Assembly: GCF_013403875.1 (NCBI RefSeq)
Contig: NZ_JACBNX010000005.1
Span: 124,001 to 188,000, forward strand
Origin: Burkholderia guangdongensis
GTDB taxonomy: Bacteria > Pseudomonadota > Gammaproteobacteria > Burkholderiales > Burkholderiaceae
DNA length: 64,000 bases
Reading direction: 5' to 3'
Shown here: positions 8,821 through 17,665 of the stretch, in pieces
Layout of the letters: each line of letters begins with the position of its first letter
Numbering within the stretch: the stretch's first letter is position 1
Position numbers and translations under genes: made by a program
The notes under the pieces: generated by a model
Seen by the model: the letters and a program-made list of their open reading frames with translations, nothing else
Told to the model about the DNA's origin: nothing
Database searches by the model: none

Positions 8821-9903
8821 ATGCGCTCAGTCAATATCAAGTACGACCCGAAGCTCGATCATCTGCGCGGCGGGGCCGCGCTGCTCGTGTTCTTCTACCA
8901 TCTGTTCCACATCGTGCGCGGCCACTGGCATGCGTATCCGCACGCGTTCCTGTTCGGCTGGCTGGTCGAGGGCCATACCGGTGTCGCGCTGTTTTTCGTG
9001 CTGTCCGGGTATCTGTTCATGCGGATCGCGCTCGACGCGCCGGACATCGAATGGCGCGCGTTCATGCGCAACCGCGTGCTGCGGATCTATCCGCTGTTCG
9101 TCGTGGTCTTCATCGTCGCGATCTCGATCGGGCGCGACGCGTTTCGTCCGGCGGACGTGCTCTACCTGCTGTTCTCGAATCTCGGCGTCGCGCCGACGTC
9201 GAACTCGTTCATCACCGGCGCGGCATGGACGATTTCGATCGAGTTCTCGTTCTATCTGGTGTTTCCGTTTCTCGGACGCTTCGCGATCCGCAACGGGATC
9301 GGCTGGTTGCTGCGGCTGATCGCGCTGTGGCTGCTGTTTCGCTGCGCGGCGTACGCGGTCGCGCCGAACGCGACGCACATGTACTTCTCGACGCTGCTCG
9401 GCCGCTTCGACCAGTTTCTGGTCGGGATGGCCTGCGCGCTGATCGTGCAGCGCGCGGCGCCGTTGCGCGAGCGGCGGCTCTCCGGCCTGTGGCTCGTCGG
9501 CGCGGTGGCGCTCGCGGTGCTGCTGCTCGGCGCGCTCGCGACCTGGGCCAGCTACCAGTTGCCGCAGCCGAAGCAACCGGTGTGGGTGGTATGGGGCCTG
9601 GTCGAAGCGTGGATGTGGGGGGCGGTCGTGCTCGCGTACGCGTGCTGGCGGGGCGCGCTGCCGCGCGTCGCGGACCGCTTTCTCGGCGAAGTCGGCGAGA
9701 CCAGCTATTCGCTGTACCTGCTGCACGGGATGGTGATTTCGCTCGTCGCGCAATTCGGCCTGCCATTCCTCGACCGGCTCGGCACGGCCGCCGCGATGGC
9801 GGTCGCGACGCTGGCCGCGCTGCCGCTCGGCATGCTGGTCGCGCGGGTGTCATACGAGACGATCGAGTCGCCGTGGCTGCGGATGCGGGGCCGGTATCAC
9901 TGA
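8821..9903 (+). CDS. Acyltransferase family 3 membrane protein (OafA-like)
   Basis: A 360-residue integral membrane protein with about ten spans. The N-terminal family motif LDHLRGGAALLVFFYHLFH contains the conserved Arg and His of acyltransferase 3 enzymes. A second motif, FVLSGYLFMR, follows. Such enzymes move acetyl or succinyl groups onto periplasmic or surface glycans. It starts 32 bp after the TolC-like gene on the same strand, so it may be the last gene of that transcript. It could decorate the polysaccharide made by the divergent operon. Confidence 0.88.
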   Translation: MRSVNIKYDPKLDHLRGGAALLVFFYHLFHIVRGHWHAYPHAFLFGWLVEGHTGVALFFVLSGYLFMRIALDAPDIEWRAFMRNRVLRIYPLFVVVFIVAISIGRDAFRPADVLYLLFSNLGVAPTSNSFITGAAWTISIEFSFYLVFPFLGRFAIRNGIGWLLRLIALWLLFRCAAYAVAPNATHMYFSTLLGRFDQFLVGMACALIVQRAAPLRERRLSGLWLVGAVALAVLLLGALATWASYQLPQPKQPVWVVWGLVEAWMWGAVVLAYACWRGALPRVADRFLGEVGETSYSLYLLHGMVISLVAQFGLPFLDRLGTAAAMAVATLAALPLGMLVARVSYETIESPWLRMRGRYH

Positions 9904-10062
9904 CCGGGATTTCCCGGACGGCGGCCGGCAAGTTTTGCACCAATCTGTGCTTTGCAGCACAACTTCCGCTGAAGATTGTCCCTATAGTAGCGGCGACAGG
10001 GACATTGGCGCGGACGTGACGGGTTGCCCCGTTCGTCGCCGCGCCCTTCATCAAAGCGGACT
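9904..10062. other. Intergenic region with weak promoter-like elements
   Basis: Contains the small inverted repeat TGTGCT-TTGC-AGCACA (9946-9961) and a TATAGT hexamer (9983-9988) that could be a -10 element. No matching -35 box at 16-18 bp was found. Confidence 0.3.
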
Positions 10063-10452
10063 ATGACACCTCGAAGCGACGACAAGAAGCCGCCAGCGCG
10101 CAAGACGTACCGGACCCGGCGCACGATCGTGGGCTGGACGCTCGAGGAAACCGACACGCCGAAGCAATTCCGCCTGTCGCTGGCGCTCGCGTGCAACGCG
10201 GACGATCTGCCCGCGTCGGTGACGACGCGCTCGTACGTGCTCCGGCTCGAGCATCTCGCGGCGCTCGGCCACGAGCTCGTGAAGATCGCCGATGAGCGGG
10301 GCGCGATGTCGCTCGGCGATGCGTTCGTGTCGGCCGCGAATCACCTGAACCCGGGCCCGGACGCCGGCGGCCCGCCTCGCGCGAACGCCGACGACGCGGA
10401 TGCGCTGTCCTCCCATCTGGCGCTCGGCGTCTACGGGCTCGTCGGCAACTAG
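10063..10452 (+). CDS. Hypothetical protein, 129 residues
   Basis: Not recognised. The ATG at 10063 is preferred because it follows AAAGCGGA at good spacing. A TTG 13 codons earlier is possible. The N-terminus is basic (SDDKKPPARKTYRTRRT). The middle contains GWTLEETDTPKQFRLSLALA and an alternating hydrophobic region with no signal peptide or membrane span. It is probably a small cytoplasmic protein. It stands alone between the acyltransferase and a convergent amidotransferase gene. Confidence 0.6.
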   Translation: MTPRSDDKKPPARKTYRTRRTIVGWTLEETDTPKQFRLSLALACNADDLPASVTTRSYVLRLEHLAALGHELVKIADERGAMSLGDAFVSAANHLNPGPDAGGPPRANADDADALSSHLALGVYGLVGN

Positions 10453-10480
10453 CGGGCGATACTGTCCGTGCGTCCGTGCG

Positions 10481-11317
10481 CTACCGGTGCGACTGCGGCT
10501 TGAACGGATGCTGCTCGACCTTGCCGGCGCGCGCGATGATCGCGGTGGCTTCCGGAATCGATTCCCATGCGCCGGGCAGGTCGACGAGCGGCTCGGAGAC
10601 GATCAATAACGCATCGTCGCCAGCCGCCGCGATGCGCGGATTGTGTGGATACAGTTCGTGCAGATGCCGGAACGACGTGCTGTGGAACAGCGTGCGAGAC
10701 TGGCCGTCGCTCGCGTAGCGCACCGCGACGATCTGCTCGCCGTTGGTCGCGCAGACGGTCATGTTCAGCGGCGCGCGCACGCGGTGCCGCGCGGCGACTT
10801 CCTCGACGACACCCGCCATCCGCTCGAGCGCCGCGAGCGGCCGCTGCTCGAGGCCGTACGTGAGCGCGAGGCGGAACATCACTTCAGAATCCGTCGAGCC
10901 CTCGAGCGTCGAGAACAGGGCCGGATCGATCGCGATCGTCAGGTCGCGGCGCAGCTTGTGAAAGTCGCGGATCAGCCCGTTGTGCGCGAACAGCCACCGG
11001 CCGTGGCGGAACGGATGACAGTTCGTCTCCTGCACCGGCGTGTCGGTCGCCGCGCGGATGTGCGCGAGGAAATGCGACGAATGGATCGCGCGCGCGGCCT
11101 CGCGCAGATTGCGGTCGTTCCAGGCCGGATGCACGGAACGATAGCGGAACGGCGTCTCGTCGTGGTGCCCGTACCAGCCGATGCCGAAGCCGTCGCCGTT
11201 CGTGGTGGTCGCGCCCAGGCGCGAATGCAGACTCTGGTCGATCAGCGAATGCTGCGCGCGGAACAGCACGGTCTCGAGTTGGATCGGATTGCCCGAATAG
11301 GCGAGCCAGCGGCACAT
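10481..11317 (-). CDS. Class II glutamine amidotransferase (YafJ-like)
   Basis: A 278-residue protein of the Ntn-hydrolase GATase-II type. The start at 11317 is fixed by the family requirement for the catalytic nucleophile Cys2, giving MCRWLAYSG. An in-frame upstream extension to 11449 would bury this cysteine. Other family features are NGDGFGIGWYG, a FLAHIRAAT segment and NCHPFRHGRWLFAHNG, corresponding to the glutamine-binding region of PurF/GltB-type domains. There is no attached synthase domain, so the acceptor of ammonia is unknown. Confidence 0.85.
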   Translation of the reverse strand: MCRWLAYSGNPIQLETVLFRAQHSLIDQSLHSRLGATTTNGDGFGIGWYGHHDETPFRYRSVHPAWNDRNLREAARAIHSSHFLAHIRAATDTPVQETNCHPFRHGRWLFAHNGLIRDFHKLRRDLTIAIDPALFSTLEGSTDSEVMFRLALTYGLEQRPLAALERMAGVVEEVAARHRVRAPLNMTVCATNGEQIVAVRYASDGQSRTLFHSTSFRHLHELYPHNPRIAAAGDDALLIVSEPLVDLPGAWESIPEATAIIARAGKVEQHPFKPQSHR

Positions 11318-11360
11318 GGGACGTTCCTTTGCGTGGGATCGTCCGCGCATGGTAGCCGAG

Positions 11361-11400
11361 TTCGGCGGCATTCGGCGGCATCCGGCGGCATTCGGCGCAT
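11361..11400. repeat. GGCGGCATTC short tandem repeat
   Basis: Three to four near-identical 11-bp copies of CGGCGGCATTC lie between the amidotransferase start and the CMD-family gene. Low-complexity; it may be slippage-prone. Confidence 0.6.
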
Positions 11401-11476
11401 CGCCGCAGCCAGCGTTCCGGCGCGCCGGAAGGCTGGCTGCGTGGTGCACTGCGCGTTGCGCAAAGCCGGTTGACGT

Positions 11477-11806
11477 TCAGTCGCCGAGCGCATCCATCAC
11501 GCGCGCCGAGTACACGAGCGCCGCGCCCGCGTTCAGCGCGACCGCGACGCCGAGCGCCTCGGCAACTTCCTCCTTCGTCGCGCCATGCTTCGCGGCCTCG
11601 GCCGTGTGCACCGCGATGCAGCCGTCGCAGCGCGTCGTGACCGCGACCGCGAGCGCGATCAGCTCGCGGGTCTTCGCGTCGAGATGGCCGGTTTTCGCGC
11701 CGGCGGCCGACAGCGCCTTGTAACCTTCCAACGTGCCGGGCGACAGCTTGGCCAGCTCGCCGATGCGCGTCGCCAGCTCCTTGCGGTATTCGTTCCAGTT
11801 CAGCAT
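11477..11806 (-). CDS. Carboxymuconolactone decarboxylase family protein
   Basis: A 109-residue all-helical protein of the CMD/AhpD superfamily with a redox-type CxxC motif in TTRCDGCIAVHTAEAAKHGA. The His downstream of the motif and the size match AhpD-like alkylhydroperoxidase-related proteins rather than true decarboxylases. Monocistronic on the minus strand. Likely a small peroxidase or redox protein, but the substrate is not known. Confidence 0.85.
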   Translation of the reverse strand: MLNWNEYRKELATRIGELAKLSPGTLEGYKALSAAGAKTGHLDAKTRELIALAVAVTTRCDGCIAVHTAEAAKHGATKEEVAEALGVAVALNAGAALVYSARVMDALGD

Positions 11807-12117
11807 CGCAGGTCCTCTTCCAGGTTGAGCGATCCGGCCCCTGCCGGATCGCGGGAAAACGCCCGTCTATTCTGCGCTTCCGAGCGCGCGCCGTACGGCC
11901 GTGGAATGACCACCGCGTGCCGGCATCATTCGATTTTCAACTTGATCTTAGTTGGAGATTTAATTTTTTAATGAGCACCGGCTTCGTTACCATCACCTCC
12001 GCTGACGACCCGACCGTACACGGCCCGACCGGATGCCGAGCGGAACCGTCGTCGCACCCCATAACCACAAAAACGATAACGAGAGATCCCGATCCATTCT
12101 CAACGGAGGAGACACAG
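11807..12117. other. Intergenic region upstream of porin
   Basis: 311 bp holding two symmetrical elements. GCGATCCGGC-CCCT-GCCGGATCGC is a perfect 10-bp inverted repeat (11829-11852), close to the CMD gene start. CAACT-N7-AGTTG (11938-11954) lies in an A/T-rich stretch that may belong to the porin promoter. No small gene is convincing here. Confidence 0.45.
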
Positions 12118-13233
12118 GTGAGCAACAAGCTTCGGATTGCAGTAGCGGCCGGCATCGGCATGGGTTTCGCGTTCGCGCAGGCGGCGCATGCACAATCGAC
12201 CGTCACGCTGTATGGCGTCGTCGATGCCGGCGTGACCTACACGAACAATCAGCAGGGCCATGCGGCTTGGCAATTCACGAGCGGCAACGAGTCGGGCCCG
12301 CGCTTCGGCCTGATCGGCTCCGAGGATCTCGGCGGCGGCCTGAAGGCGAACTTCCGGCTGGAAAACGGCTTCAACGTCGCGACCGGCGCGCTCGGCCAGG
12401 GCGGCCGGATGTTCGGCCGGCAGGCGTGGGTCGGCCTGAGCGGTCAGAGCTGGGGCGCACTGACGCTCGGCCGCCAGTACAACGCGACGCAGGACATCCT
12501 CGGCAACCTGCAGATGAGCAGCTACCTCGCGTCCTATGCGACTCATCCGTTCGACAACGACGACATCGACAACACGTTCCGCACGAACAACGCGGTCAAG
12601 TACGTGTCGCCGACGTTCGGCGGGCTGCAGGCGGAGGCGGAATACGGCTTCTCGAACTCGACGAACTTCGCGACCAACAACACCTGGAGCGTGGGCCTGA
12701 ACTACGCGAACGGGCCGATCGCCGCGGGCGCCGCGTACGCGCGGATGAACCACCCGGCATCGAGCTCGGACGGCGCGGTCGCGTCCAACAACTACTATTC
12801 GTCGTCCCCCGTGTTCGGCGCGAACCTCGCGAACGCGACGCGCCAGCAGATCTGGGGCGCGGGCGGCGCGTACACGTACGGGCCGGCGACGCTCACGCTG
12901 CTGTACACCGGCACGAGCTTCGACATGGCCGCGGGCGGCGCGGTGCGCTTCAACAACTACGAAGGCAGCCTGCGCTACATGGTGACGCCGGCGCTGATGG
13001 CGATGGCGGGCTACACCTATACGCAGGTGACGCAGGGCAGCGACGACGGCCACTATAACCAGGTGTCGGCGGGCGTGCAGTATCTGCTGTCCAAGCGTAC
13101 CGACGTGTACCTGAACGGCTTCTATCAGAAGGCGTCGTCGAGCATCGGCAGCGCGTTCATCGACGGGCTCAACGGGCCGTCGTCGACGACGTCGCAGGTC
13201 GCGGTCGTCGCGGGCATCCGCCAGAAGTTCTGA
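12118..13233 (+). CDS. Outer-membrane general porin (Gram-negative trimeric type)
   Basis: A 371-residue porin. It starts at a GTG preceded by GGAGGA; the signal peptide ends at AQAAHA before QSTVTLYGVVDAG, the classic betaproteobacterial porin N-terminus. It has FGLIGSEDLGGGLKANFRLE, RQAWVGLSGQSWGALTLGRQ and a terminal phenylalanine (GIRQKF) for BAM-dependent assembly. It lies upstream of, and on the same strand as, the transporter/amidohydrolase genes, so it may admit their substrate through the outer membrane. Confidence 0.92.
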   Translation: MSNKLRIAVAAGIGMGFAFAQAAHAQSTVTLYGVVDAGVTYTNNQQGHAAWQFTSGNESGPRFGLIGSEDLGGGLKANFRLENGFNVATGALGQGGRMFGRQAWVGLSGQSWGALTLGRQYNATQDILGNLQMSSYLASYATHPFDNDDIDNTFRTNNAVKYVSPTFGGLQAEAEYGFSNSTNFATNNTWSVGLNYANGPIAAGAAYARMNHPASSSDGAVASNNYYSSSPVFGANLANATRQQIWGAGGAYTYGPATLTLLYTGTSFDMAAGGAVRFNNYEGSLRYMVTPALMAMAGYTYTQVTQGSDDGHYNQVSAGVQYLLSKRTDVYLNGFYQKASSSIGSAFIDGLNGPSSTTSQVAVVAGIRQKF

Positions 13234-13242
13234 GCGCGGCGT

Positions 13243-13282
13243 AAGGCTTAAAGGGGCTTAAAGAGGCTCAAAAGGCTTCGAG
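13243..13282 (+). repeat. Decanucleotide tandem repeat after porin stop
   Basis: AAGGCTTAAA, GGGGCTTAAA, GAGGCTCAAA and a degenerate fourth unit lie immediately after the porin stop and before the ribosome-binding site of the next gene. Looks like slippage-generated duplication. Confidence 0.65.
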
Positions 13283-13291
13283 GAGGATCCA

Positions 13292-13504
13292 ATGAAACTT
13301 CGATTGTTGCTGGCGGCGCTGCCGTTCGTCGGCATGTATTCGGGCGGCGCGATCGCCGAGCATCAGCCCATGCTGTTCGGGCTGCCGTTCCTGCTCGTGT
13401 GGAACCTGATGCTGATGGGCGTGACCGCCGCGATTCTGGCGATCCTCTTCCGCCTCGACGAACGCGACGCGTCCGCGAACGGCCGCCACGGAGGTGCGCG
13501 ATGA
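13292..13504 (+). CDS. DUF3311 small membrane protein (symporter partner)
   Basis: A 70-residue protein with two hydrophobic segments (about residues 4-20 and 30-52, FGLPFLLVWNLMLMGVTAAI). This is the DUF3311 pattern, regularly encoded directly before sodium/solute symporters. It has a strong GAGGAGG ribosome-binding site, and its stop overlaps the symporter start as ATGA. It is likely a small subunit that assists or stabilises the symporter, as in other SSS systems with tiny partners. Confidence 0.85.
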   Translation: MKLRLLLAALPFVGMYSGGAIAEHQPMLFGLPFLLVWNLMLMGVTAAILAILFRLDERDASANGRHGGAR

Positions 13505-14979
13505 ACGCGGCACTCGTGATCATCGCCGCGTTCGCGGTGGCGTCGCTCGGGATCGGGCTGTTCGCGCGCCGCGGCAAGAAGCTGAGCCTCGAGCAGTGGG
13601 CACTCGGCGGGCGCGGTTTCGGCTCGCTGCTCACGTTCCTGCTGATGGCGGGCGAAGCGTTCTCGACGTTCACGTTCCTCGGCGCGAGCGGCTGGAGCTA
13701 CAGCAAGGGCATTCCCGCGTTCTACATCCTGTCGTACGGCTGCCTCGCGTTCGTGATCGGCTACTGGATGCTGCCCGCGATCTGGCGCTACGCGAAGGAG
13801 CGCGGGCTCGTGTCGTTCGCCGACTACTTCGCGTCGAAGTACGACAGCCGCGCGATCGGCGTGCTCGTGTCGGTCGTCGCGGTGTTCGCGATGGTGTCGC
13901 TGTTGATGATCCAGCTGCGCGGGCTCGGCGTGATCGTGTCCGAGATGTCGTACGGGCTGATCCCGCAGTCGGCCGCGATCTGGATCGCCGCGACGCTGAT
14001 GGCGGTGTACATGATCGTGTCCGGCATCCACGGCTCGGCGAGCATCGCAATCTTCAAGGACGTGCTGATCCTCGGGATCGCGATCTTCCTCGGCCTCTAT
14101 CTGCCGTTCCATTACTACGGCGGCCTGACCGACATGTTCGCGAAGATCAACGCCGTGCATCCGGAGCTGTTGCGTCTGCCCGAGCACGGCTTCAACCTGA
14201 GCTGGTACAACTCGACGATCCTGCTGACGTCGCTCGGCTACTACCTGTATCCGCACGGCTTCACCGCGATCTACGTCGCGCGCGACGAAAAGGCGCTGCG
14301 CCGCAACGTGATCCTGATGCCGCTGTATCAGGTGGTGATCGCGTTCATGTTCCTCGTCGGTTTCGCGGCGGTGCTGACCGTGCGCGGGCTCGAAGGCGCG
14401 CAGTCCGATTTCGCGCTGCTGCGGCTCGTGAAGCAGACGTTCCCCGCGTGGTTCGTCGGCATCGTCGGCGGCACGGGCCTGCTGACCGCGCTCGTGCCGG
14501 GCTCGCTGATCATGCTGAACGCGTCGACGACGATCGCGCGCAACATCTACCGCGAAGGCTTCGCGCCGAACGCGACTGAGCAGCAGGTCGCGCGCGTCGC
14601 GCGGATCGCGCTGCCGATCTTCACGCTCGTCGTCGTGTTCTTCGTGCTGCGCGGCGGCGCGACGTTCGTCACGCTGGCGATCTTCTCGTCGAGCCTGCTC
14701 ACGCAGCTCGTGCCGATGCTCGCGTCGAGCTTCCTCACGCGGCCGTTCGGCACGCGCGAGGGCGGGTTCGCGGGGATCGTCGCCGGTGGTATCGTGCTGC
14801 TGCTCTCGAGCTCGTATGGCGTCACGCTCGCGTCCGTGTTCCCCGGCGCGCCGAGCACGATCACTTCCATCAACCCGGGCCTGGTCGCGCTGATCGCGAA
14901 CGCGCTGGTCTTCATCACGATCAGCGGTGCGCAGCGCGCGCTGCAGGCCCGTTTCGCCACTTCGGCCGGATCGGTATGA
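13501..14979 (+). CDS. Sodium:solute symporter (SSS family)
   Basis: A 492-residue permease with about 13 membrane spans. It shows family signatures RGFGSLLTFLLMAGEAFSTF and TGLLTALVPGSLIMLNASTT. It belongs to the SSS group that carries pantothenate, urea-like or organic acid substrates; the specific cargo cannot be told. The ATG overlaps the DUF3311 stop, and the stop overlaps the ATG of the first amidohydrolase, so uptake and hydrolysis are co-translated. Confidence 0.92.
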   Translation: MNAALVIIAAFAVASLGIGLFARRGKKLSLEQWALGGRGFGSLLTFLLMAGEAFSTFTFLGASGWSYSKGIPAFYILSYGCLAFVIGYWMLPAIWRYAKERGLVSFADYFASKYDSRAIGVLVSVVAVFAMVSLLMIQLRGLGVIVSEMSYGLIPQSAAIWIAATLMAVYMIVSGIHGSASIAIFKDVLILGIAIFLGLYLPFHYYGGLTDMFAKINAVHPELLRLPEHGFNLSWYNSTILLTSLGYYLYPHGFTAIYVARDEKALRRNVILMPLYQVVIAFMFLVGFAAVLTVRGLEGAQSDFALLRLVKQTFPAWFVGIVGGTGLLTALVPGSLIMLNASTTIARNIYREGFAPNATEQQVARVARIALPIFTLVVVFFVLRGGATFVTLAIFSSSLLTQLVPMLASSFLTRPFGTREGGFAGIVAGGIVLLLSSSYGVTLASVFPGAPSTITSINPGLVALIANALVFITISGAQRALQARFATSAGSV

Positions 14980-16178
14980 CAGCTCCTCACTCTCCTCTCC
15001 TGATTTCCAACGTGCGGCTGCCGGACGGCCGCGCGAGCGCCGTGTCGATCGCCGACGGCCGCATCGCGGCGCTCGGGTCGGACGTTGCCGCGCCGGCCGG
15101 CGCGACGGTCGAGGACGGCGGCGGCGCGCTGCTGCTGCCGGGTTTCGTCGAAGGGCACACGCACATCGACAAGAGCAACTGGGGCCGGCCGTGGTATCGG
15201 AACGAGGTCGGGCCGCTGCTGACTGATCGGATCAACAACGAGCGCGAATGGCGCAAGACGTCGGGCCACGATGCCGGCGCGCAGTCGCTCGCGGTGTCGC
15301 GCGCGTTCATCGCGGCGGGCACGACGCGGATGCGCACGCACGTCGACGTCGATACCGATGCGGGGCTGCGCTATCTCGACGGCGTGCTCGCGACGCGGCG
15401 CACGCTTGCGGACGTGCTCGACATGCAGATCGTCGCGTTCCCGCAGTCGGGGATGCTGATCCGGCCGGGCACGGTCGAGCTGCTGTCGCGCGCGCTCGAT
15501 GCGGGCGCGGACGTGCTCGGCGCGCTCGATCCGGCACTGATCGACGGCGATCCGGTCGCGTCGCTGAACGCGACGTTCGAACTCGCCGAGCGTCATCGCA
15601 AGCCGATCGACATCCATCTGCACGAACCCGGCGACGTCGGCGCGTTCACGTTCAGGCTGCTGCTCGATCGCGTCGAGGCGCTGTCGATGCAGGGGCAGGT
15701 CGTCGTCAGCCACGCGTTCTGTCTCGGCGCGCTGCCTGAGCGGGAGCGCGACGCGCTGCTCGACCGGATCGCGCGGCTCGACGTGCGTTTGCTGACGTCG
15801 GCGCCGCCGTCGCGCCCGGTGCCGCCGCTGACGGTGTGCCGCGACAAGGGGATCACGATCTTCGGCGGCAACGACGGGATTCGCGACACGTGGGCGCCGT
15901 ACGGTGTGCCCGACATGCTCGAGCGTGCGATGCTGATCGGGATGCGCTTCGATCTGCGCCGCGACGACGCGGTCGCGATCGCGTTCGATTGCGTGAGCGA
16001 CGCGGGCGCGCGCGGCTGCGGCTTCGCGGACTACGGGATGCACGTCGGCGCGCGCGCGGATCTGGTGCTCGTCGATGCGGAGTCGATCGCGCATGCGGTC
16101 GTCGCGCGGCCGGTGCGCAAGCTCGTCGTGTCGAACGGGCGAGTCGTCGCGCGAAACGGCGCGTTCATCGGCGCATAA
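14976..16178 (+). CDS. Amidohydrolase, cytosine deaminase/AtzC-like
   Basis: A 400-residue metal-dependent hydrolase of the amidohydrolase superfamily. Metal-binding His61 and His63 lie in GFVEGHTHID. A third His is in IDIHLHEPGD, a fourth in VVSHAFCLG, and the catalytic Asp in GGNDGIRDTW. This pattern matches cytosine deaminase and N-isopropylammelide hydrolase. The start overlaps the symporter stop (ATGA). Together with the next gene it should hydrolyse an imported heterocyclic or amidine-type compound; the true substrate is unknown. Confidence 0.85.
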   Translation: MTAPHSPLLISNVRLPDGRASAVSIADGRIAALGSDVAAPAGATVEDGGGALLLPGFVEGHTHIDKSNWGRPWYRNEVGPLLTDRINNEREWRKTSGHDAGAQSLAVSRAFIAAGTTRMRTHVDVDTDAGLRYLDGVLATRRTLADVLDMQIVAFPQSGMLIRPGTVELLSRALDAGADVLGALDPALIDGDPVASLNATFELAERHRKPIDIHLHEPGDVGAFTFRLLLDRVEALSMQGQVVVSHAFCLGALPERERDALLDRIARLDVRLLTSAPPSRPVPPLTVCRDKGITIFGGNDGIRDTWAPYGVPDMLERAMLIGMRFDLRRDDAVAIAFDCVSDAGARGCGFADYGMHVGARADLVLVDAESIAHAVVARPVRKLVVSNGRVVARNGAFIGA

Positions 16179-16204
16179 AGACCATCACGACAGGCATCCA
16201 CGAC

Positions 16205-17665
16205 ATGAACTCTCAGGACCAACGGGAAGCGATCGACGTGCTGATCGCGCACGGCTGCGTGATCACGCTCGACGCCGAGCGGCGCGTGATCGAAGACGGC
16301 GCGGTCGCGGTGAAGGGCGAGCGGATCGTCGCGGTCGGCGGCACCGCGGAGCTGAGCGCGCGCTATCGTGCGGCGCGCACGATCGACGCGCGCCGCAAGG
16401 CGGTGCTGCCCGGCTTCATCGATGCGCACGCGCACGCGGGCCACGCGATGCTGCGCACGATCGGCGGCGCGGACGGCGATGCATGGTCGGCCGCGGCCGA
16501 GACGATCTACACGCGCGCGTCGGACGAGACGTTCTGGGAAGTGGAGTCGCATCTCGCGGCGCTTGAGCGGCTGAAGGCGGGCGTCACGACCGGGGTGTCG
16601 CTGCTGGGCGGCGGCAACTCGATCATGCGCGTCGACGATCCGGTCTACGCGCGGCGCCATTGCGACGCGGTCGTGCGGACGGGCACGCGCTCGATCGTCG
16701 CGGTCGGCCCGTCGCGGCCGCCGGCGCCGCGTGCGTACACGCGATACACGCCGGAAGGCAGCGACACGCGCGACGTCGATTTCGATACGATGTACGAAGT
16801 ATGCGAGCGCATCGTCGATGCGTGCCACGGCGATGCGAACGGCCGGATCAGGATCGCGCTGACGCTGCCCGTGTACCTGCCGGATCACGATCCGGAGCTC
16901 GCCGCCTACGAGCCCGTATTCCGCGAGCAGGCGGCGCGCTACATGGCGCTTGCGCGCGCGCGCGGGCTCGCGTTCACGCAGGACGGGCACCGTGCGGGCT
17001 CGCTCGCGTTCGCACATCGCGAGCTCGGACTCCTGAACGAGACGTCGTTCATGTCGCATTCGATCGACCTCACGCCCGACGACATCGCCGCGTGCGTCGA
17101 GACCGGTGCGTCGATCGTGCACAACCCGAGCGCGATCATGTCGATCATCGGGCGCTGCCCGGTGCCGGAGCTGATCGACGCGGGCGTGACGGTCGCGATC
17201 GCGTCGGACGGCGCGGCGCCCGACCGCGGCTACGACATGTTCCGCCACATGTGGCAGTGCATGCACTATCACCGCCGGCATTTCCGCGATCCGGACGTGC
17301 TGCCGCACGGCAAGGTGCTCGAGATGGTGACGATCGACGCGGCGAAGGCGCTGTCGCTCGATCACGAGATCGGCTCGCTCGAAGCGGGCAAGCTCGCGGA
17401 CCTGATTCTCGTCGATCTGTACAAGCCGCACATGATGCCGATGAACATGCCGGTGTATCGCGTCACGTGCTTCGCGAACGCGGCCGACGTGTGCCTGACG
17501 ATGGTCGGCGGCCGGATTCTGATGGAGGACCGGCGCGTGCTGTCGGTCGACGAGGGCGAGATTCTCGAGCGCGTGACCGAGGTCGCGGAGCGGATGATCG
17601 AGCGCAGCGGGCTGCGTCATCTGCTCGATGAGCCGCCGACGCTGTGGGGGCATAGCCACTACTGA
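16205..17665 (+). CDS. Amidohydrolase, ATZ/TRZ/chlorohydrolase-like
   Basis: A 486-residue amidohydrolase. It has the HxH metal motif at His75/His77 (GFIDAHAHAGH), later histidines in FTQDGHRAG and SFMSHSIDLT, VHNPSAIMS, and the catalytic Asp in AIASDGAAPD. The middle His motif is unusual: most ATZ/TRZ members have HxxE after the third His, whereas here it is DGHRAGS. The substrate class may therefore be new. It is 26 bp after the first amidohydrolase. Its TGA abuts the convergent LuxR gene stop as TGATCA, leaving no intergenic DNA. Confidence 0.85.
   Translation: MNSQDQREAIDVLIAHGCVITLDAERRVIEDGAVAVKGERIVAVGGTAELSARYRAARTIDARRKAVLPGFIDAHAHAGHAMLRTIGGADGDAWSAAAETIYTRASDETFWEVESHLAALERLKAGVTTGVSLLGGGNSIMRVDDPVYARRHCDAVVRTGTRSIVAVGPSRPPAPRAYTRYTPEGSDTRDVDFDTMYEVCERIVDACHGDANGRIRIALTLPVYLPDHDPELAAYEPVFREQAARYMALARARGLAFTQDGHRAGSLAFAHRELGLLNETSFMSHSIDLTPDDIAACVETGASIVHNPSAIMSIIGRCPVPELIDAGVTVAIASDGAAPDRGYDMFRHMWQCMHYHRRHFRDPDVLPHGKVLEMVTIDAAKALSLDHEIGSLEAGKLADLILVDLYKPHMMPMNMPVYRVTCFANAADVCLTMVGGRILMEDRRVLSVDEGEILERVTEVAERMIERSGLRHLLDEPPTLWGHSHY

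Noticed and set aside
11318-11449. Upstream extension of the glutamine amidotransferase
   Set aside because: It would bury the essential Cys2 nucleophile and includes a low-complexity repeat.
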